From Alphaproteobacteria bacterium (GTDB taxonomy: Bacteria > Pseudomonadota > Alphaproteobacteria > ATCC43930 > CGMCC-115725), in contig VAZR01000178.1 in assembly GCA_005888515.1 (NCBI GenBank), positions 628 through 16,489 on the forward strand: 15,862 bases of DNA, read 5' to 3'. Below, piece after piece: positions 1 to 5,947 of the stretch. The position numbers and the translations under genes were made by a program. The notes beneath the pieces were generated by a model, which searched no databases, was not told the origin of the DNA, and saw only the letters and a list, made by a program, of their open reading frames with translations. Positions within the stretch are counted from its first letter, which is position 1, and the number at the start of each line of letters is the position of its first letter.

Positions 1-459
1 CGCCGCGGTCAGGCCGAAATTGACACTCGACCCGGTGGCGCCCGGTACCGGGCCGATCCGGATGTCATGGGGGCGCGGATCGAGCCCGGCCGCGGTCAAC
101 AGGCCGCGCAGCCCCATCTCGACCCAGGGCGCGGCGCCGATCCTCCGCCCCTTCAGCGCCGCAAGATCGCCGCGTGCGATACCGAGCTCCTTGCGCATAA
201 CGAGGAACCAGTACATGCCCTGCGCCAGCGCGCCGAGCAGCTTGACGCCACGCCATTCGGTAAAAGCGGCGAGGGCGCCATGCGCCGCGCCGCCGACAAA
301 ATCGATCGCGCCATCGCGCAACGCCTCATAGGCACGGTCGACCGGAAAGATCAGCTCGGCCGAGACGTCGAGCCCCTCACGCTCGAAAAACTCGAGCTCG
401 GCCGCGGCTAATGCCGGGAAGTAGGAGTTCGAGATCAGATCCGGTATCGCGAGCTTCAT
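1..459 (-). CDS. ABC-type substrate-binding protein, NMT1/SsuA-like (partial; C-terminus beyond the window)
   Basis: The first 153 residues are visible and no stop is reached before the window edge. The protein starts MKLAIPDLISNSYFPALAAA. It then shows the order expected of periplasmic-binding-protein type 2 folds of the NMT1/SsuA/TauA group: 'FFEREGLDV' (ligand-binding proteins of sulfonate, nitrate or pyrimidine type), 'AYEALRDGAIDFVGG' near residues 60-75, and 'LAALKGRRIGAAPW' near residues 118-132. ATG at 459 is preceded by an AAGGA-like ribosome site. There is no N-terminal signal peptide: the first beta strand begins at residue 2. The protein is therefore either cytoplasmic, like THI5/NMT1 enzymes, or its true start lies elsewhere. 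It diverges from the molybdenum-hydroxylase operon. The fold is fairly sure; ligand and function are unknown. Confidence 0.72.
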   Translation of the reverse strand, partial: MKLAIPDLISNSYFPALAAAELEFFEREGLDVSAELIFPVDRAYEALRDGAIDFVGGAAHGALAAFTEWRGVKLLGALAQGMYWFLVMRKELGIARGDLAALKGRRIGAAPWVEMGLRGLLTAAGLDPRPHDIRIGPVPGATGSSVNFGLTAA

Positions 460-478
460 TCCGCTGTTCCTTTGGATA

Positions 479-562
479 TCATTGCGAGGCGCACGGCGAC
501 GAAGCAATCCCCTTCGGGCTGAGCACAACCGGCGGGGGATTGCTTCGCTTCGCTCGCAATGA
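479..562. repeat. Dispersed palindromic repeat, family A, copy 1
   Basis: This is an imperfect inverted repeat. The outer arms are TCATTGCGAG (479-488) and CTCGCAATGA (553-562). The inner arms are CGAAGCAATCCCC (500-512) and GGGGATTGCTTCG (535-547). A second copy with the same arms is at 3972-4054. Elements with this consensus (attgcgag...gaagcaatcc) are, as I recall, common between genes in Bradyrhizobium/Rhodopseudomonas-type genomes and behave like REP or small MITE elements. No transposase is nearby. Confidence 0.8.
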
Positions 563-661
563 CAGCCATTGGGCGATCTTCCTAGTCTACAGCGGCCAGC
601 CTATAGTCGCGGACAGCGCAAGGGAACAGGGCACGGGTATGACGGCGGTCGCGTCTACGGC

Positions 662-792
662 CCCTCTCCCGCACTGCGGGAGAGGGAGGGGCCCACGTCG
701 CAGGCGTGGGTGGGTGAGGGCGGGTGCAAGAATGCCCTCACCCGGCTTCGGGCTTCGCCCTCAGCCACCCTCTCCCGCGGTGCGGGAGAGGG
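662..792. repeat. Hairpin cluster, repeat family B (CCCTCTCCCGC / GCGGGAGAGGG), locus 1
   Basis: Four consecutive hairpins are visible. They are 662-672/676-686 (11-bp stem, ACT loop), 692-697/705-710 (CCCACG/CGTGGG), 712-721/734-743 (GGGTGAGGGC/GCCCTCACCC), and 768-778/782-792 (11-bp stem, GGT loop). The first and last share the same stem, so the cluster also reads as one long inverted repeat. A relative lies at 7880-8020. The element ends 19 nt before the ATG of the FAD subunit gene, so it forms that gene's 5' leader. Confidence 0.78.
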
Positions 793-811
793 GCTCTGCG
801 GAGCCGCCGAA

Positions 812-1678
812 ATGAGCCCGTTCGCGCTGGAGGAGCCGGCCTCGCTGGCCGAGGCCTTGGCATTGCTCGACCCGGACGATCCCGGCGCGCGCGCGATCGC
901 CGGCGGCACGGCGCTGATGCTGATGATGAAATCGGGGCTGTACCGGCCGCAGCGGCTTGTCAGCCTGCGGCGGCTCGGCCCGGCCTTGACTGGCATCCAC
1001 ACCGCGGCCGATGGCGGGATCGAGATCGGCGCGATGGTGCGGCTCGCGGATATCGAGCGTTCGGGGAAGGTGCGCGCCGCAGCGCCAGTCATCGCCGAGA
1101 CCCTGCTGACCCACTCGAATGTCCGGGTGCGCAACGTCGCGACGCTCGGCGGCAATCTCGCCCACGCGGACCCGCATATGGATCTGCCGCCGGTGTTGAT
1201 CGCGCTCGGCGCGACAGTGCGGGTCACCGGGCCTGCCGGTGAACGGAGCATAGCTATCGAGGACCTCGTCACCGGCTATCTCGAAACCGTGCTCGCCAAC
1301 AACGAGCTGATCACCGCGGTCTCGATACCGCCGCAGACCGGCCGGCGCGCGACATATGCCAAAGTTACTGCGCGTACCGCCGATGACTGGCCGGCGCTCG
1401 GCCTCGCCGTTTCGGTCCATGCTGAAGATGGAGTCGTGCGCGACGCACGCATCGCGATCGGCGCCGCGACCGAAACGGCGCGGCGCCTGCCGCAAGCCGA
1501 AGCGGCGCTCGCCGGGCGCGCCGTAACCGATACGACATTGCGCGAGGCCGGCCGCGCCGCGGCTGCCGAGGCGCCGGTCGTGGCTGACCATCACGGCTCG
1601 GTCGCCTACAAGCGCGTGCTGATCGAGGTGCATTTGCAAAGGGCGTTGCGGCGGGTATTGGACGGAGCGGCACGATGA
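812..1678 (+). CDS. Molybdenum hydroxylase (xanthine dehydrogenase family), FAD-binding medium subunit
   Basis: This 288-residue protein is the electron-transfer flavoprotein subunit of a three-subunit molybdenum hydroxylase (CoxM/CutM/XdhB-like). Two FAD-binding motifs are visible: 'AIAGGTALM' at residues 28-36 (family form AGGxxL), and 'TLGGNLAHADPHMDLP' at 111-126, which matches the TxGGNxxHADPxxDxP signature. Length fits the family (about 270-300). ATG at 812 was chosen because homology begins at once (MSPFALEEPASLAEAL...) and a CGGAG site lies 8 nt upstream. A longer frame running up to 569 would translate the repeat. The stop overlaps the next start as ATGA (1675-1678), which indicates translational coupling. 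No signal peptide is present, so it is cytoplasmic. Substrate is unknown. Confidence 0.9.
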   Translation: MSPFALEEPASLAEALALLDPDDPGARAIAGGTALMLMMKSGLYRPQRLVSLRRLGPALTGIHTAADGGIEIGAMVRLADIERSGKVRAAAPVIAETLLTHSNVRVRNVATLGGNLAHADPHMDLPPVLIALGATVRVTGPAGERSIAIEDLVTGYLETVLANNELITAVSIPPQTGRRATYAKVTARTADDWPALGLAVSVHAEDGVVRDARIAIGAATETARRLPQAEAALAGRAVTDTTLREAGRAAAAEAPVVADHHGSVAYKRVLIEVHLQRALRRVLDGAAR

Positions 1679-3969
1679 CCGAGACGCCGCGCATCTCGGC
1701 CGGCCAGATCGGCCGCTCGATTCCGCGGGTCGAGGCCCGCGCCAAGGTCACCGGCACCGCGGAATACATCCACAATCTGCGGCTGCCCGGCATGCTGTGG
1801 GCCAAGATCTGCCGCAGCACGGTGCCGCACGGCCGCATCCGCCACATCGACACGAGCGCCGCAGCGGCGATCACCGGGGTACAGCGCATCGTCACTGCCG
1901 CCGATATCCGCAACGTCATCGCCGAGCCCTATTATGGCCCGGCGTTTCACGACCAGCCGATCCTTGCGGAGGAGAAGGTGCGGCATGTCGGCGAGCCGGT
2001 CGCGGCGGTGCTCGCTGCCGACCCGCGCATCGCCGAGCAGGCGGCGCAGGCGATCATTGTCGATTACGAACCGTTGCCGGCGGTCTATGACGAGGTCGAG
2101 GCGCTCACCTCGAGCGTGTTCGTGCACGACCAGCTGAAGCCGGCCGGCACCTTTGCCGATCTGAAGCACCTCGCGGGCAGGCGCGACACCAATATCGCGC
2201 TGGATTTTCACCTCAGGCGCGGCGATGTCGAGAAGGCTTTCGCCGCCGCGGAGCAGGTGTTCGAGCACACCTTCCGTACCCAGCAGACAATGCACACGCC
2301 GCTCGAACCGCATGTTGCGGTCGCCGACGTCCGGGACGGTGCGGCGGTGATCCACAGCTCGACGCAGAACCCGTCCTTTGTGCGCATCGAGATCGCCCGG
2401 CTGCTCGGCTGGCCGGAGAACCGGGTGCGGGTCAAGACCGCGTTTCTCGGCGGCGGGTTCGGCGCCAAGGTTTACGTCAAGGTCGAGGCGCTGGCTGTCG
2501 CGCTGTCGATGCTCGCCGGCCGGCCGGTCAAAATCGCGCTGACGATGGAGGAGCAGTTCTTCACGATCAGCCGGCACGCCAGCACGTTCCGCATCAAGAG
2601 CGCGGTCGACAAGGAGGGGCGCATCACCGCGCGCCATTGCGAGGTGTTCTACAATGGCGGCGCCTATGCCGATATCGGGCCGCGCGTCGCTCAGAAATCC
2701 GGCTTCACCGCCGCCGGGCCCTACGACATTCCGAATGTCGCGATCGACTCCTTCGAGATCTACACCAACCGCCCGCCGGCCGGCGCGTTCCGCGGCTTCG
2801 GCATGCCGCAGCTGGTGTGGGCCTATGAGTGTCACGCCGACCTGATCGCGCGCGGCCTCGGCATCGATGCCGTCGAATTCCGCCGCAAGAATTTGCTACG
2901 CGAGGGCATGCCGCACGCCACCGGCACGATCATGCGCGACGCGGCCACCGCGGCGGTGCTCGACCGTCTGGCGCAGCGGATCGGTTGGGGCCAGCCTTTC
3001 AACCGCGGCAACGGGACATTGCGGCGCGGGCGCGGCATCGCCTTCGGGCTCAAGGCGGCGATCTCGCCGACGACCTCGGTCGCGACTGTCGCGATTGCCG
3101 CCGACGGCAGCTGCACGGTCTATTGTGGCACGGTCGATATGGGCCAGGGCTCGACCACCGCGATGGCGCAGATCGCCGCCGAGACGCTCGAGCTGGACGC
3201 CGAGGCGGTGCGCGTCGTCGCCCCGGATACCGATGTCACACCCTATGATATGGGGACCTTGGGGTCGCGCTCGACCTTCCACATGGGACATGCGGTACGG
3301 CTCGCCGCCGAGGAGGCGAAGGCAAAGCTCGCCGCGCTCGCCGCCGAGACAGGCGTTCCGCCCGGCACGAATCTCCCACTCGCCGAATTGTTCCGCCGCA
3401 AATACGGCATGCAGGCGGGCACGGTCGTCGGCTCCGGCAGTTATCTGCCGAGCTATGTCTCGCCCGATCACGCGACCGGAATGACCCCAAACGCGACGCC
3501 GTTCTGGATGGTCGGCGGCAGCGCGGCCGAAATCGAAATCGACACCGAGACGGGGCAGGTGCGCGTGCTGCGCCTGGTCACGGTGGCCGATGCCGGCACG
3601 CCGGTGAACCCGCGCATCGTCGAGACGCAATTGACCGGTGCGGCAATCCAGCATCTCGGCATGACTTTGTTCGAGAACATGGAATTCACCGACGGGCAGC
3701 TGCGCAATCCGAACTTCGCCGAGTACAAGATCCCGGGCATCCGCGACTTGCCGGAACAGCTGACCGGCGAGATCGTCGATGCGGTGCAACAGAGCGGACC
3801 TTACGGCGCCAAGGGGGTCGGCGAGACCGGCACCTTTGCGGTGGCGCCGGCGATCGCCAACGCAATCCATGACGCTGTCGGCGTGCGGCTGATGGAATTG
3901 CCGATCACGCCCGAGGCGGTCTATCGCGCGCTCCGCACCGCCGCCGGCGACCCGCTGGGAGACACTTGA
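1675..3969 (+). CDS. Molybdenum hydroxylase, molybdopterin-binding large subunit
   Basis: This 764-residue catalytic subunit of the xanthine dehydrogenase/aldehyde oxidase family hydroxylates a substrate with water-derived oxygen at a Mo-cytosine-dinucleotide or related cofactor. Visible landmarks are the a/b-hammerhead start 'RVEARAKVTGTAEY' (18-31), 'GGGFGAK' (259-265), the active-site loop 'GAFRGFG' (370-376), 'MGQGS' (489-493), and 'GAKGVGETG' (711-719), whose Glu717 matches the catalytic glutamate of the family. The loop lacks the AYxCSFR signature of form I CO dehydrogenase, so this is not a CoxL of that type. Length is typical (750-800). It overlaps the FAD subunit gene by 4 nt. A palindromic repeat starts 2 nt after its stop and separates it from the 2Fe-2S subunit gene. 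Likely substrates for this broad class are aldehydes, purines or N-heterocycles; none can be assigned. Confidence 0.92.
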   Translation: MTETPRISAGQIGRSIPRVEARAKVTGTAEYIHNLRLPGMLWAKICRSTVPHGRIRHIDTSAAAAITGVQRIVTAADIRNVIAEPYYGPAFHDQPILAEEKVRHVGEPVAAVLAADPRIAEQAAQAIIVDYEPLPAVYDEVEALTSSVFVHDQLKPAGTFADLKHLAGRRDTNIALDFHLRRGDVEKAFAAAEQVFEHTFRTQQTMHTPLEPHVAVADVRDGAAVIHSSTQNPSFVRIEIARLLGWPENRVRVKTAFLGGGFGAKVYVKVEALAVALSMLAGRPVKIALTMEEQFFTISRHASTFRIKSAVDKEGRITARHCEVFYNGGAYADIGPRVAQKSGFTAAGPYDIPNVAIDSFEIYTNRPPAGAFRGFGMPQLVWAYECHADLIARGLGIDAVEFRRKNLLREGMPHATGTIMRDAATAAVLDRLAQRIGWGQPFNRGNGTLRRGRGIAFGLKAAISPTTSVATVAIAADGSCTVYCGTVDMGQGSTTAMAQIAAETLELDAEAVRVVAPDTDVTPYDMGTLGSRSTFHMGHAVRLAAEEAKAKLAALAAETGVPPGTNLPLAELFRRKYGMQAGTVVGSGSYLPSYVSPDHATGMTPNATPFWMVGGSAAEIEIDTETGQVRVLRLVTVADAGTPVNPRIVETQLTGAAIQHLGMTLFENMEFTDGQLRNPNFAEYKIPGIRDLPEQLTGEIVDAVQQSGPYGAKGVGETGTFAVAPAIANAIHDAVGVRLMELPITPEAVYRALRTAAGDPLGDT

Positions 3970-3971
3970 TG

Positions 3972-4054
3972 TCATTGCGAGGAGCGCAGCGACGAAGCAA
4001 TCCCCCGCCGGGTGCGCTCTGCCCGGGGAGATTGCTTCGCTTCGCTCTCAATGA
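3972..4054. repeat. Dispersed palindromic repeat, family A, copy 2 (inside an operon)
   Basis: The arms are the same as in the 479-562 copy: TCATTGCGAG (3972-3981), CGAAGCAATCCCC (3993-4005), the mirrored ATTGCTTCG (4031-4039), and CTCTCAATGA (4045-4054, one base different from the perfect arm). It begins two bases after the stop of the molybdopterin subunit and ends 18 nt before the ATG of the 2Fe-2S subunit. It could form a stem-loop in the operon mRNA. Confidence 0.8.
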
Positions 4055-4072
4055 CAGCAGGGTGGGGCGACG

Positions 4073-4558
4073 ATGAGCGCCGCACCGCGCACGATCCGCT
4101 TCACACTCAACGGCAGCGCCGTCGAGGCGACCTTCCCGCCTCATCTGAGCCTGATCGAGCTGCTGCGCGAACAATTCGATCTGTTCGGCGCACGCGAGAG
4201 CTGCGGCCAGGGCCTGTGCGGCTGCTGTACTGTGCTGGTCGACGGCAACGCCGTGTCGAGTTGTCTTTACCTCGCAGCGTTCGCCGATGGCGCCGAGATT
4301 CTGACCGTCGAGCACCTCGCTCGCGACGGCCGGCTCGATCCGGTGCAACAGGCCTTTATTGAGGCCGGCGCGTTCCAATGCGGCTTCTGCACGCCGGGTT
4401 TCGTGCTGATGACAAAACAACTGCTCGACGATCACCCCGACCCGACCGATGACCAGATCGGTCATTACCTGTCGGGCAATCTCTGCCGCTGCGGCACCTA
4501 TCCCGAGATCATCGCCGCCGTATTAGATGCTTCTCACTGCCTCACCGTCTCATTGTGA
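4073..4558 (+). CDS. Molybdenum hydroxylase, 2Fe-2S small subunit
   Basis: This 161-residue iron-sulfur subunit (CoxS/CutS/XdhC-like) carries electrons from the molybdenum site to FAD. The N-terminal plant-type ferredoxin cluster is bound by Cys44, Cys49, Cys52 and Cys64 (CGQGLCGCC...SSC). The C-terminal four-helix cluster is bound by Cys103 and Cys106 (QCGFCTPG) and Cys138 and Cys140 (NLCRCGTYPEI). Residue 51 is Cys where relatives usually have Ala (GxCGACT), giving adjacent cysteines. The short tail after the second cluster is ordinary. ATG at 4073 has a GGTGGGG-like site just upstream. It is the third gene of the operon in the order FAD, Mo, FeS. It converges with the lactonase-like gene, whose stop is 6 nt away. 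Confidence 0.93.
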   Translation: MSAAPRTIRFTLNGSAVEATFPPHLSLIELLREQFDLFGARESCGQGLCGCCTVLVDGNAVSSCLYLAAFADGAEILTVEHLARDGRLDPVQQAFIEAGAFQCGFCTPGFVLMTKQLLDDHPDPTDDQIGHYLSGNLCRCGTYPEIIAAVLDASHCLTVSL

Positions 4559-4564
4559 ATTTAT

Positions 4565-5437
4565 CTAGCTGCGCCGGTACGGATGGCCCGGCAGGCCGGG
4601 CACCTTGACCCGGAGTGAATAGACAGAGGTGCGGGCGGTGAAGAAGATGGTCTTCATGTCTGGTCCGCCGAAGCACAGATTGGCGGGCACTTCCGGCGTC
4701 TTGATCACGCCGAGCTTGTCGCCATTCGGCGCGAACACCCAGGTGCCGCCCGGCCCGGTGCAGTAGACCCGGCCTTCGACATCGACCTTCATGCCGTCGG
4801 GCACGCCTTCCTTCTCGTCCGAGGACATGTCGGCGAAGATGCGCCGCCGCACCATCGTGCCGGCGCCGTCGAGCTCGATCGCATGGATGTACATCGCCTG
4901 CCGCGTATTGGCGACGTACAGCACCCGCTCGTCGGGCGAGAAGGCGAGCCCGTTCGGATATTCGAAATCGGCGACATGGCTGGCCGAGCCGTCCGGCTTG
5001 ACGCGATAGATCGCCGAGGGATCGAGCTCACGCTCGCCAAGGGGTATCCGCAATCCCGGATTGGTGAAATAGATGCTGCCGTCGGATTTGCAGACGAGGT
5101 CGTTCGGCCGGCTGAGGCGCTTCCCCTCGAAGCGGTCGATCAGCACCTCGGAGACGGCGAATTTCCCGTCCGCCGGCCAGCGCGTCAGCCGGCGGTTGCC
5201 GCCCTCGCAGATGACAAGACGGCCCTGCGGATCGAACGTCGTGCCGTTGCCCTCGCCGGTGTTCTCGCGCAGCAGCTCGGCGGGCGATCCCGGTCGGATC
5301 CGATAAAACTTGCTCGCCCGCACATCGACGAAATAATAGAAGCCGTCGGGATGCCACAGCGGGCCTTCGGTGAACACAAAGCCGGTCGCGAGGCGTTCGG
5401 CCTCGGCTTGGTCGGTGATCTGCGAGAGCCCGTCCAT
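4565..5437 (-). CDS. SMP-30/gluconolactonase/LRE family protein
   Basis: This 290-residue protein is predicted to be a six-bladed beta-propeller lactonase or related hydrolase using one divalent metal. The residues expected to bind metal or substrate in SMP-30 are present with matching spacing: Glu24 (FTEGPLW), Asn112 (RPNDLV), Asn162 (YPNGLAF) and Asp214 (VPDGMKVD). Blade-type repeats such as 'DPQGRLVICEGGNRRL', 'SDGSIYFTNP' and 'SPDERVLYVANT' are visible. ATG at 5437 has a strong GGAGGGGAG ribosome site 7-8 nt upstream. No signal peptide is seen, so it is cytoplasmic. It faces the Mo-hydroxylase operon and is not co-transcribed with it. Hydrolysis of a sugar-acid or other lactone is likely; the substrate is unknown. 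Confidence 0.88.
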   Translation of the reverse strand: MDGLSQITDQAEAERLATGFVFTEGPLWHPDGFYYFVDVRASKFYRIRPGSPAELLRENTGEGNGTTFDPQGRLVICEGGNRRLTRWPADGKFAVSEVLIDRFEGKRLSRPNDLVCKSDGSIYFTNPGLRIPLGERELDPSAIYRVKPDGSASHVADFEYPNGLAFSPDERVLYVANTRQAMYIHAIELDGAGTMVRRRIFADMSSDEKEGVPDGMKVDVEGRVYCTGPGGTWVFAPNGDKLGVIKTPEVPANLCFGGPDMKTIFFTARTSVYSLRVKVPGLPGHPYRRS

Positions 5438-5527
5438 TACGTTTCTCCCCTCCGTCGGTTTGCGGTTTTGGGTATCCTAGCCGAGCAACCCTGACGGGCG
5501 CCACCGCGCAAGACCAAGGAGGCGATG

Positions 5528-5947
5528 ATGGCCGCGGACCCCAACTGCATCTTCTGCAAGATCGTCGCCGGCGAGATCCCCTGCTTCAAGCTGTTCGAGG
5601 ACGCCGAGACGCTCGCCTTTATGGACATCAACCCGGTGCATGACGGGCATGCGTTGGTGATCCCGAAAGCGCATTCGGCGAATGTGTTCGAGATCACGCC
5701 GGAGGATTTTGCAGCCGCCGCGCGGACCGCGACAAAGATGGCCAAGGCGATCAACGCCGCGGTCAAACCGGACGGTATCAATCTGATGCAGGCAAACGGG
5801 GAGGGGGCCGGTCAGTCGGTCGGCCACTTTCACCTGCATATCGTTCCCCGCCGCAACGATGACGGGCTGCTGTTCAACTGGGATCCAAAGCCCGGCGACC
5901 GCGGTCATATCGCCGCGGTGGCTGCGCGTATTCGCGAATTTCTATAG
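5528..5947 (+). CDS. HIT family nucleotide hydrolase/transferase
   Basis: This 139-residue HIT-domain protein (Hint/HinT-like branch) likely hydrolyses nucleoside phosphoramidates or similar AMP conjugates in the cytoplasm. The signature HFHLHIVP lies at residues 100-107, with catalytic His102 in the middle. Cys7 and Cys10 (CIFC), with His49 and His100, could form the zinc site seen in many members. Two adjacent ATGs exist (5525 and 5528). The AAGGAGG at 5516-5522 is better spaced for the second, which I chose; the other adds only one Met. The stop is part of a palindrome shared with recJ. Physiological substrate is not evident. Confidence 0.92.
   Translation: MAADPNCIFCKIVAGEIPCFKLFEDAETLAFMDINPVHDGHALVIPKAHSANVFEITPEDFAAAARTATKMAKAINAAVKPDGINLMQANGEGAGQSVGHFHLHIVPRRNDDGLLFNWDPKPGDRGHIAAVAARIREFL

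Larger units (their letters stand above)
460..811. other. Divergent intergenic region packed with two palindromic repeats
   Basis: This 352-nt spacer separates the substrate-binding protein gene (minus) from the molybdenum-hydroxylase operon (plus). It holds one copy of repeat family A (479-562) and one cluster of repeat family B (662-792). The stretch 563-661 shows no recognisable gene or site. Promoters for both directions must lie here or overlap the repeats, but I could not identify a convincing -35/-10 pair. The open frames crossing it are by-products of the GC-rich repeats. Confidence 0.6.

Noticed and set aside
662..792. CRISPR array or riboswitch in the hairpin cluster
   Set aside because: The units are inverted stems without equal-length spacers. 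There are no cas genes and no recognisable riboswitch core.
569..811. N-terminal extension of the FAD subunit frame to an ATG at 569
   Set aside because: The extra 81 residues translate the family B hairpin repeat, and family homology begins exactly at the ATG at 812.
1675..3969. Carbon monoxide dehydrogenase large subunit CoxL
   Set aside because: The form I active-site signature AYxCSFR is missing. The loop reads GAFRGFG, as in other members of the xanthine dehydrogenase family.
1606..3975. Long open frames on the minus strand opposite the Mo subunit gene (1606-2835 and 2896-3975)
   Set aside because: They are rich in Arg, His and Asp and have no recognisable motif. They mirror the third-position GC bias of a clearly coding plus strand.
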